A stretch of 40,587 bases of DNA from Micromonospora orduensis (GTDB lineage Bacteria; Actinomycetota; Actinomycetes; Mycobacteriales; Micromonosporaceae): positions 1 to 40,587 of the forward strand of contig NZ_VDFY01000111.1 of NCBI RefSeq assembly GCF_006228125.1, given 5' to 3'. The translations under genes were made by a program, and so were the position numbers. This document shows, piece by piece, positions 34,447-40,587 of the stretch. The stretch's first letter is position 1. Each line of letters begins with the position of its first letter. The notes beneath the pieces were generated by a model that saw only the letters and a list, made by a program, of their open reading frames with translations, was not told the DNA's origin and did not search any database.

Positions 34447-35013
34447 GTGGAGGTCGCGGCGCAGGGCGAGCGGTTGGCCGCGGACCTGAGTCGCTGGCTG
34501 GCCGAGGTGACCTTCGTCGACCTGGACACCGATGAGGTCACCGCGCGGGTGATCGACTCGGTGGTGCGGTGGGCAGAGGCCCAGGGCTGGCGGGTCTACC
34601 GGCGCGCACCCAGCGTGTTGCCGTTGCCACCGCCGCTGGAGCAGCGGCACTCGGTGCTCGACGTGGCGTGTGCCCGCCCCGACGGTCCGCCCGTCGTGGT
34701 GGAGGTCGACCACACCGACCGGGCCCGTACGGTGCAGAAGTTGCGCGCGGAGGCGGACGCCGGCCGGATCCCGATCTGGGTGCGATGGGGCGTCGGGCGT
34801 TTCACCGCGCCGCCACCGCCGGTGCGGATGGTGACCGTCGAGGTGACCCGGCGGGCCGGTCCGGCCGGGCGCGGGCGTCTGCACAGCCGCGTCGGTGACC
34901 GCCCCGCCCCGGCCCACTCGACCGGCGGCGGCACGGTGACCCCGCAGGCGCTGCCGATCCCGCTGACCGACCCGGCGCCGGGCACGGCCGAGGGCGCGGG
35001 TAAGGGCGCCTGA
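34447..35013 (+). CDS. Uncharacterised protein, 188 aa
   Basis: Family not recognised. The N-terminal half (about 1-50) is amphipathic helix; the middle has SVLDVACARPDGPPVVVEVDHTDRARTVQKLRAE followed by RIPIWVRWGVGRF. The D72...E86-V-D88 pattern on adjacent strands, with a following helix, recalls the PD-(D/E)xK nuclease fold, but the catalytic Lys is not in its usual place, so this is weak. The C-terminal 60 residues are Pro/Gly/Ala-rich and likely disordered. GTG at 34447 is chosen because of the TATCCT box six bases upstream. Confidence 0.65.
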   Translation: MEVAAQGERLAADLSRWLAEVTFVDLDTDEVTARVIDSVVRWAEAQGWRVYRRAPSVLPLPPPLEQRHSVLDVACARPDGPPVVVEVDHTDRARTVQKLRAEADAGRIPIWVRWGVGRFTAPPPPVRMVTVEVTRRAGPAGRGRLHSRVGDRPAPAHSTGGGTVTPQALPIPLTDPAPGTAEGAGKGA

Positions 35014-35027
35014 AGCGAATCGTAAGC
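35010..35027 (+). promoter_or_regulatory. 7-4-7 direct repeat upstream of the DHFR-fold gene
   Basis: CTGAAGC (35010-35016), four bases, then CGTAAGC (35021-35027), an 11-bp pitch typical of SARP/AfsR-type binding sites. A CAGAGT hexamer follows about 9 bp later (35037-35042). The same motif occurs at 38712-38729 beside the BTAD regulator gene. Confidence 0.55.
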
Positions 35028-35086
35028 GGGTACCGGCAGAGTTCTGGGTGTCACCGGAGCACACGACACACACCCAGGAGATCCCG

Positions 35087-35641
35087 ATGCGCAAGCTCGT
35101 CAACTCGACCTACATCACCCTCGACGGCGTCATCGACAACCCGATGTGGACCGCGCCGTACTTCGACGAGGAGGCCGCCAGTCTCGCCGGGGCGCAGACC
35201 GAGGAGGCCGACGCGATGCTGATGGGCCGGGCCACCTACGACGGCATGTCCGCCGCCTGGCCGAACATGGACGAGAGCGACCCGACCACGGGCGCCGCGT
35301 ACTTCAACAACGTCAAGAAGTACGTCGCCTCGACCACCCTGACCAACCCCACCTGGAACAACACGGAGGTGCTCCAGGGCGATCTGGTCGAGGCGGTCAC
35401 CGCGCTCAAGGCGCAGCAGGGAAAGAACATCATCCAGTACGGCTTCGGCTCGGTCACCGCCCAGCTGATCCGGGCCGGGCTGGTGGACGAGGTCCGGTTC
35501 TGGATCCACCCGGTGCTGGAGGGCGGCCCCAGCCTCACCGCGCCGCTGGCCGACGTCAAGGCGTCGTTCGACCTGGTCGACACCCGGGTGCACAAGAGCG
35601 GCCTGATCGTAGCCTCGTACCAGCCCAAGGTGACCCCCTGA
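35087..35641 (+). CDS. RibD C-terminal/dihydrofolate-reductase-fold protein
   Basis: A 184-residue DHFR-like protein of the RibD_C family. The ATG at 35087 follows AGGAG (35076-35080). It opens MRKLVNSTYITLDGVIDNP and contains ADAMLMGRATYDGM and KNIIQYGFGSVTAQLIRAGLVDEVRFWIHPVLEGG, all standard. The family binds NADPH and reduces diverse substrates; true folate reduction is unlikely because these are accessory paralogues. It is convergent with a large BTAD regulator, with only 8 bp between the two stops, and shares an upstream motif with it. Confidence 0.93.
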   Translation: MRKLVNSTYITLDGVIDNPMWTAPYFDEEAASLAGAQTEEADAMLMGRATYDGMSAAWPNMDESDPTTGAAYFNNVKKYVASTTLTNPTWNNTEVLQGDLVEAVTALKAQQGKNIIQYGFGSVTAQLIRAGLVDEVRFWIHPVLEGGPSLTAPLADVKASFDLVDTRVHKSGLIVASYQPKVTP

Positions 35642-35649
35642 AGCACCGG

Positions 35650-38600
35650 TCAGAGCTGGGCCCGGGCCTCGCCCGGGCTCAGCTGCGCGCCCTCGGCGAG
35701 CAGCGCGTCGAAGCGTTCCGGCCCGAGTTCGGCCCGCAGTCGTGCGGTCACCCGGTCGGTGTCGTCGCGTTCGGCAGGCGCGGCGGGGGACTGCGTGCCG
35801 AGCCGGGCGGCGGCTGCGGCGCCCAGCAGCCGGGCGGCGACCTCGGGGGAGCGCACCGCCGCCGCCATCCCCTCCAGGGGGCCGATCGCGTCGCGCATCG
35901 TCGCCATCGCCTCGGCGGCCTCGAACGCCTCGATGTGCAGGGCCAACGCGGCGTCCGGGTCGCCGCCCTGCTCGACCGCGTAGCCCAACTCCACCAGCAC
36001 CATCGGCAGGTAGAGGGCGGGTTGGCTCTCTCCCCGGCCCAGGTCGGAGAGGCGGCTGAGGTGGGTGACGGCCAGGTCGAGCTTGCCGTCGCGGCGGGCC
36101 GCCAGCCCGAGGCTCATCTCCGCGAAGATCAGCGCACCGGGCGAGCCCTGCTCCACCGCCAGGTCATACGCGCGCTCGGCCAGTTCCCGAGCCTGGGCGT
36201 AGTCGCGGGTCTGCACGGCGAGCCAGGCCAGCCAGGACAGCTCGGCGCAGACCTGCGGCCACAGCGCCAACTCCTCGGCCCAGCGCAGCCCCTCCCGGTG
36301 CAATGCGGCGGCGCGCTCGTGCTCGCCGCGCATGTCGGCCAGCCCGCCCACCCACTCGGTCGCCCGGAGCCGACCCCACCGGTCACCGAGGTCGGCGAAG
36401 AGCGCGGCGCTGCGGGTCGCGGTGCGCTCCAGGGTGGCCTGGTCACCGTTGGCGTGTGCGATGTGGGCCAGGGAGGTGAGCACCGCGGCCTCGGTCCACG
36501 AGTCGGCGGCGGCGGTGGGCAGCAGCTCCGACACCAGGGCCAGGTCGCCGTGTTCGATCACCGCGTTGGCCGCGAACCACGCGGCGTGGCTGTCCGGGTC
36601 GGCGGCCACCGCGGCGCGCACGTCGTCCGGTGCGATCACCTCACCCTGGGACAGGGCGAAGCCGACCCGCCAGGGGGCCGCGCGGGCCTCCTGCTCCGGG
36701 TCGCCGGGCACGGCCAGTGCCCGCCGTGCCTCGGTGAGCCGGCCGCGCAGGAACCAGTACCAGCTCAGCGCGACCGCCAGGCGCAGCCCGCCACCGTGCG
36801 TCAGCGCCGACCGCAGGTTCGCCAGTTCGGTGTCGAGCAGCGCCAGCCACCGCTGCTGGTCGGACCCGCGCAGCCCGGGGTCGGCGCGCTCGGCCAGCTC
36901 GGTGTAGTAGGTGGCGTGCCGCCCGCGTACCTCGTCGGCGTCGGTGAGGCGTTCCAGGCAGAACGCGGCCACCGATTCGAGCAGCCGGTAGCGGGGGGCC
37001 GCGCCGGAGTCGTCGAGCACCACCAGCGACCGGTCCACCAGCCGGGCGAGGGCGTCCAGGTCGGTGCGGCAGACGTGTTCGGCGGCCTCCGGGGTGCACC
37101 CGTCCGGGAACACCGCCAGTTGGGCGAGTACCACCCGGTCGGACTCGTCCAGGAGGTCCCAGCTCCAGCCGATCACCGCGGTGAGCGTCCGCTGCCGGGG
37201 CGGCACGTCCCGCTGCGCGGTGGTGAGCAGCCGGAACCGGTCGTCGAGCCGGTCCACCACCCCGCGTACGCCCAGCGCGCGGACCCGGGTCGCGGCCAGC
37301 TCCAACGCCAGCGGCAGACCGTCGAGGCGGCGGCACAGCTGGGCCACCGCGGTCGCGGTCTGCCCGTCGAGGCGGAAACCGCGTTGCTGCGCGGCGGCGC
37401 GGGCGACGAACAACCGGGCTGCCGCCGAGCGCCGGGCCGCGTCCAGGTCACCGTCGTCCGGCACCGGCAGTGGGGGTACCTCCCAGAGCAGCTCACCGGT
37501 CAGCCCGAGTGGCTCTCTGCTGGTGGCCAGCACGCTCACCCCGGGCACGTCGCGCAGCAGCCGGGCGACCAGCTCGGCGACCGGTTCGATGACGTGTTCG
37601 CAGTTGTCCAGCAGGAGCAGCAGTTGCCGGTGCCGCAGGGCCGTGACCACCCGGTCGGCGGGGGAGAGGGTCGTTCCGGCGGCCTCGTGGGCGCCCAGAG
37701 CGCCGAGCACCTGTTCGGCGACGTGCTCGTCACCGGCCGGGAGCGGGGCCAGCTCGACCAGCCGTACCCCGTCCGGATAGGACGCCGCGCGGGCCGTCTC
37801 GGTGGCCAGCCGGGTCTTGCCGACGCCACCCGGCCCGACCAGCGTGACCAGCCGCTGCCGGGGCAGCAGGCCCCCTACCTCGGCCAGCGCCTCGGCCCGC
37901 CCGATCAACTCGTCGAGCGGGGCCGGCAGGTTGTTCCGGATGATCGCCGCCTTCGGCGGGGCGTTCAGGCCGGCGTCCTGTTCGAGGATCCTGCGGTGCA
38001 GGGCGACCAGCTCCGGGCCGGGGTCGAGGCCCAGCTCCTCGGCGAGCCGGGCTCGCAGCTCGGCGTAGCTCTCCAACGCCTCGGACTGACGGCCGGCCGC
38101 GTACAAAGCGCGCAGCTGCACCGCCCGCAGGCCCTCGCGCAGTGGATGCCTGGCGACCAACTCGGCCAGGTCCGCGGCCACCAGGTCGTGCTCACCCCGG
38201 GCCAGCCGGGCCTGCGCCAGCCGCTCCTGCACGACGAGGCGCTGCTCGGTGAGGCGGCCCGCCTCGGCCCGCACGAACTCGGCGTCGGCCACGTCGGCGT
38301 ACGCCTCGCCGCGCCACAACGCGAGGGCCTCGGTCAGCCGCTCGACGTCGGCGCAGCGGGCCAGCTCGTCGAAGCGGCCGACGTCGACCGCGTCGACCCG
38401 CAGCAGGTAGCCGGGTGGCCGGGACTCGACCAACTCGCGGGCGCCGGGCTCGGCATCGTTGAGCGCTTTGCGCAGCTGCGACACCCGCACCTGGAGGGCG
38501 CCGGCGGGGTTGGTGGGGCCGTCGTCACCCCACAGGTCGTCGATGAGGCGGTCCGCCGAGACCACCTGATTGCGGTTGGCCAACAGGTCGGCCAGCAACG

Positions 38601-38682
38601 CCCGTACCTTCGTGCCGGGCACCACCACCGGCTCGCCGGCGTCCGTGGTCACGGCGAGCGGCCCGAGCACCCCGAACTGCAC
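35650..38682 (-). CDS. AfsR/DnrI-type BTAD regulator with NB-ARC ATPase and TPR-like tail
   Basis: A 1010-residue multidomain regulator. A winged-helix DNA-binding domain (about 15-95, RALLADLLANRNQVVSADRLIDDLWGD) is followed by the bacterial transcriptional activator domain (about 97-240), then an STAND/NB-ARC-like ATPase with Walker A GPGGVGKT (283-290) and Walker B LLLLLDN (about 354-360), then helical, TPR-like repeats to the end. I prefer GTG at 38682 (VQFGVLGPLAVTT, the normal family start), because TAGGAT at 38695-38690 is a -10 box overlapping the ATG at 38691 and is seven bases from the GTG. Such regulators activate nearby genes through direct heptamer repeats; the convergent DHFR-fold gene is the likely target, and autoregulation is possible. 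Confidence 0.92.
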   Translation of the reverse strand: MQFGVLGPLAVTTDAGEPVVVPGTKVRALLADLLANRNQVVSADRLIDDLWGDDGPTNPAGALQVRVSQLRKALNDAEPGARELVESRPPGYLLRVDAVDVGRFDELARCADVERLTEALALWRGEAYADVADAEFVRAEAGRLTEQRLVVQERLAQARLARGEHDLVAADLAELVARHPLREGLRAVQLRALYAAGRQSEALESYAELRARLAEELGLDPGPELVALHRRILEQDAGLNAPPKAAIIRNNLPAPLDELIGRAEALAEVGGLLPRQRLVTLVGPGGVGKTRLATETARAASYPDGVRLVELAPLPAGDEHVAEQVLGALGAHEAAGTTLSPADRVVTALRHRQLLLLLDNCEHVIEPVAELVARLLRDVPGVSVLATSREPLGLTGELLWEVPPLPVPDDGDLDAARRSAAARLFVARAAAQQRGFRLDGQTATAVAQLCRRLDGLPLALELAATRVRALGVRGVVDRLDDRFRLLTTAQRDVPPRQRTLTAVIGWSWDLLDESDRVVLAQLAVFPDGCTPEAAEHVCRTDLDALARLVDRSLVVLDDSGAAPRYRLLESVAAFCLERLTDADEVRGRHATYYTELAERADPGLRGSDQQRWLALLDTELANLRSALTHGGGLRLAVALSWYWFLRGRLTEARRALAVPGDPEQEARAAPWRVGFALSQGEVIAPDDVRAAVAADPDSHAAWFAANAVIEHGDLALVSELLPTAAADSWTEAAVLTSLAHIAHANGDQATLERTATRSAALFADLGDRWGRLRATEWVGGLADMRGEHERAAALHREGLRWAEELALWPQVCAELSWLAWLAVQTRDYAQARELAERAYDLAVEQGSPGALIFAEMSLGLAARRDGKLDLAVTHLSRLSDLGRGESQPALYLPMVLVELGYAVEQGGDPDAALALHIEAFEAAEAMATMRDAIGPLEGMAAAVRSPEVAARLLGAAAAARLGTQSPAAPAERDDTDRVTARLRAELGPERFDALLAEGAQLSPGEARAQL

Positions 38683-38689
38683 GGCCGCC

Positions 38690-38695
38690 ATCCTA
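38690..38695 (-). promoter_or_regulatory. -10 box (TAGGAT) deciding the start of the BTAD gene
   Basis: On the minus strand TAGGAT (38695-38690) runs into ATG (38691-38689). Seven bases later comes GTG (38682). If TAGGAT is the -10, the transcript begins at the GTG and the ATG is not transcribed. Confidence 0.5.
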
Positions 38696-38711
38696 GCCGC
38701 GCGGCGACGAC

Positions 38712-38729
38712 CCGAAGCAGACCGTAAGC
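38712..38729. promoter_or_regulatory. 7-4-7 direct repeat between the BTAD gene and the Cys-rich gene
   Basis: CCGAAGC (38712-38718), four bases, CGTAAGC (38723-38729). It matches the element at 35010-35027 in 14 of 17 aligned bases from GAAGC onward. It ends 17 bp from the TAGGAT box, abutting the -35 region of the BTAD promoter. Confidence 0.55.
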
Positions 38730-38747
38730 GCGGGCGCGGAGGAACCC

Positions 38748-39155
38748 GTGGACCACGACCTGCTGCGCGGCACCTGCCCCGCCTGCCAGGTGACCATTGG
38801 CGAGATGCACGCGGACGACTGCGACGTGGCCGAGTGCCTGATGCGCGGCTTGAAGCGCATGTACTGCCGGGCCCTGGCCGACACCGCGGGCCACGACTGC
38901 GGCGCGTCGACGTGGACCGGCGGCTGGCCGGGCCACCGCGAGGCCCGCGAGTTCGGCTGGCATGTCCGCTGGGACGCCGAGGCCCGGACGTGGGCGCGGT
39001 GCGCCCCGGAGGTGCCCGGCTCGGGGCCCGACCTCAACCGGCTGTACGAGCACGCGCGGTGGAACGCCGAGGCCCGCCGCTGGGTGCGGCGCTGGGCCGT
39101 GGTGTTCTTGCGGGCCGTACGCGGCGGCCGGGCCGGGTCGCGACCCCGGCGGTGA
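38748..39155 (+). CDS. Small Cys-rich protein of unknown function, 135 aa
   Basis: Family not recognised. GTG at 38748 has a strong GGAGGAA at 38738-38744. The N-terminus has a likely zinc site: CPAC (10-13), then GEMHADDCDVAEC with a Cys pair, and a further YC element before HDCGASTWTGGWPGH. The middle has many aromatic and charged residues (FGWHVRWDAEARTWARC), and the C-terminus is Arg-rich. It has the look of conserved actinobacterial hypothetical proteins, often next to mobile or regulatory genes. It is divergent from the BTAD regulator with about 65 bp between starts. Confidence 0.65.
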   Translation: MDHDLLRGTCPACQVTIGEMHADDCDVAECLMRGLKRMYCRALADTAGHDCGASTWTGGWPGHREAREFGWHVRWDAEARTWARCAPEVPGSGPDLNRLYEHARWNAEARRWVRRWAVVFLRAVRGGRAGSRPRR

Positions 39156-39452
39156 TGATCCGGCGATAGCGCCCTCGGCGCCGACCGCCGCGTCAAGCCC
39201 CGCGTATGCACAGGTCAAGGTCGGTGTGCTGTGCGCGCAGGTCGAAGCGACCGTGGTGGCCGACGACCTCGCCACCCTCACTTGCCGCCCCTTCGGAAGG
39301 GCCGACGCTGGCGGTGGGCAGGTTGTCCCGTATCCGGCTAACACTCCGATACGGAAGCCGTGGTGTAACCACACCTAGAAGGGTAACCACCACCCCACAG
39401 GCACCGAACTGGCCAGCGGCGGCGGCTCGTGTAGCCAGAGCGGAGGGGCAGC
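39156..39452. other. Intergenic region with a short inverted repeat before the debranching gene
   Basis: This 297-bp gap holds no gene that I can support. CCGTATC (39328-39334) and GATACGG (39348-39354) form an inverted repeat with a 13-bp spacer, a possible operator. GC content falls toward the debranching gene. Confidence 0.4.
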
Positions 39453-40587
39453 GTGCGGCTCGACCAGATCAATATCCTGCAGGGAGACGCCTTCGTTGTA
39501 AGCGACCGGCAGGGTGACATCAACCCGGCCGCTAACGTCCCCGACGGGCTGTTCTATCGCGACATGCGGCACTTATCGCGATGGCAGCTGCGCCTCAACG
39601 GCCACCAACTGGAGGCGCTGAGCGCGGACAACCTCGAGTACGACGAAGTTGTTTTCTTTCTGATCGAGCCGACCGGAACGATCTACCGAAACCCCTCGCT
39701 GTCGGTCACCCGCCGCCGTGCCGTGGCGACTGGCATGCACGAGCGCATCACGGTCCACAACTTCGGCAACACGCCGGTCGCGTTCGAACTCACGATGATA
39801 TTCGACGCCGACTTCGCCGACATCTTCGACGTCAAGGACCAGATGTCAAAAACCGGCCATCTGTACCGCCATCGGCGCGACGGCGGGATCACGTTGGGCT
39901 ACAGCCGCGCCGACTTCTGCCGGGAAACGCACATCGACGCCCCCGGCGCGTTCGTTACCGAAGAATCGCTCACCTTCCGACATGAGCTACCACCTGCGCA
40001 AGAGTGGGACGTCGACATCAACATCCGGGTCGGGGTGGAAGTGGACGTGGCGTTAGAGCGCCACCACCGCTGCCCGGACATGCCTTGCACGATTCGGGAA
40101 TGGCTGGACGCGTCACCCATCTTGGACACGGATTGGGACGACTTGCTGCACATTTACCACCGCAGTCTTCTCGACCTCGCCGCGCTGAGGTTCTACCCAT
40201 TCCCTGGAGACAAAGCCTCTCTGCCCGCCGCCGGGCTGCCCTGGTTCATGGCGGTGTTCGGCCGCGATAGCCTCCTAGTCAGCTATCAGATGCTGCCGTT
40301 CCACCCCGAACTTGCCTATACGACTTTGCGGGCCCTCGCCGAGCGGCAGGCGATCCATGAGGACGACCACCGCGATGCCGAACCAGGCAAGATCCTGCAC
40401 GAACTGCGCAACGGGGAGCGTGCCCATTTCGGCGAACGTCCGCAGTCCCCGTACTTCGGCGCCGCTGACACGACGCCGCTGTTCCTGATCGTCCTAGACG
40501 AGTACGAACGGTGGACCGGTGACACGCAGACTGTCCAGGACCTCGAGCCCGCGGCCCGCGCGGCGTTGCGGTGGCTGGAGACGTACG
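39453..40587 (+). CDS. Glycogen-debranching-type amylo-alpha-1,6-glucosidase (partial, cut by window end)
   Basis: The first 378 codons of a large glycosidase; the frame stays open to the window end. GTG at 39453 follows GGAGGGG (39442-39448). It begins VRLDQINILQGDAFVVSDRQGDI, which matches the N-terminal domain of actinobacterial amylo-alpha-1,6-glucosidase-family proteins (GDE_N_bis-like, DGLFYRDMRHLSRWQL). The (alpha/alpha)6-type catalytic domain begins at about 235, with GLPWFMAVFGRDSLLVSYQML and ILHELRNGERAHFGERPQSPYFGAADTTPLFL. It probably trims alpha-glucan branches or related oligosaccharides. Codon choice is less GC-biased than in neighbours and two TTA leucine codons occur (39573, 40053). 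Confidence 0.88.
   Translation, partial: MRLDQINILQGDAFVVSDRQGDINPAANVPDGLFYRDMRHLSRWQLRLNGHQLEALSADNLEYDEVVFFLIEPTGTIYRNPSLSVTRRRAVATGMHERITVHNFGNTPVAFELTMIFDADFADIFDVKDQMSKTGHLYRHRRDGGITLGYSRADFCRETHIDAPGAFVTEESLTFRHELPPAQEWDVDINIRVGVEVDVALERHHRCPDMPCTIREWLDASPILDTDWDDLLHIYHRSLLDLAALRFYPFPGDKASLPAAGLPWFMAVFGRDSLLVSYQMLPFHPELAYTTLRALAERQAIHEDDHRDAEPGKILHELRNGERAHFGERPQSPYFGAADTTPLFLIVLDEYERWTGDTQTVQDLEPAARAALRWLETY

Noticed and set aside
35146..38727. Frame of about 1190 codons opposite the BTAD regulator
   Set aside because: The minus strand has clear wHTH, BTAD and Walker motifs; the plus frame is Gln/Gly/Arg-rich filler caused by codon bias.

Overview
The window is high-GC actinobacterial DNA. 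Short or overlapping gene junctions, many GTG starts, secreted GH5/CBM2 and ricin-lectin carbohydrate enzymes, an AfsR-type BTAD regulator and a DUF5753/DUF397 pair all fit a filamentous actinomycete. Micromonosporaceae (Micromonospora-like) is my best guess, from protein character only. I see no rRNA, tRNA, CRISPR array, phage or transposase.

Layout. 1-2950: two secreted cellulose-binding proteins, a GH5 endoglucanase with a CBM2 and a non-catalytic protein with two CBM2 modules, the latter behind a CebR-like palindrome. 2974-4899: an uncharacterised protein and the soluble transhydrogenase SthA. 5031-10301: a two-component system (NarL-type regulator and HisKA_3 kinase) divergent from an ABC exporter of the MacB/FtsX type. 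10348-11961: a secreted lectin/alginate-lyase gene interrupted by one in-frame TGA. 12057-13357: a divergent DUF2000/AraC pair.

13443-19990 is a coherent catabolic island. A minus-strand operon encodes a CoA-transferase, a citryl-CoA-lyase-like enzyme, LigB, LigA and an MDR oxidoreductase. It is divergent from an amidohydrolase and an IclR regulator, and the shared promoter region carries two copies of CGGAC-N4-GTCCG. A repeat-rich spacer (tandem 15-mers and a 26-bp inverted repeat) and a DHA2 efflux pump follow.

22148-26855 holds a DUF5709 protein, a decayed sigma factor, a DUF2071 protein, an aldo/keto reductase, an unrecognised helical protein, a truncated GNAT and a DUF397 gene; its XRE/DUF5753 partner (26848-27735) follows.

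28047-34429 is the most interesting block: a GCS2-type carboxylate-amine ligase fused to a circularly permuted ATP-grasp domain, then a class II glutamine amidotransferase of the AsnB/AsnO type, then an S9 peptidase. The set resembles the logic of the N-acetylglutaminylglutamine amide (NAGGN) osmolyte systems but with different ligase and peptidase parts, and may make and recycle an undescribed amidated peptide.

34447-39155 holds an uncharacterised leaderless gene, a RibD/DHFR-fold reductase, a large BTAD/NB-ARC regulator and a small Cys-rich protein. The reductase and the regulator share a 7-4-7 direct-repeat motif upstream. The window ends inside a glycogen-debranching-type glycosidase gene with lower-GC codon choice and two TTA leucine codons.

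Several genes (AraC, DUF2071, the 188-residue protein, the BTAD regulator) have a -10-like hexamer 6-7 nt before a GTG codon and no Shine-Dalgarno, which suggests leaderless transcripts.
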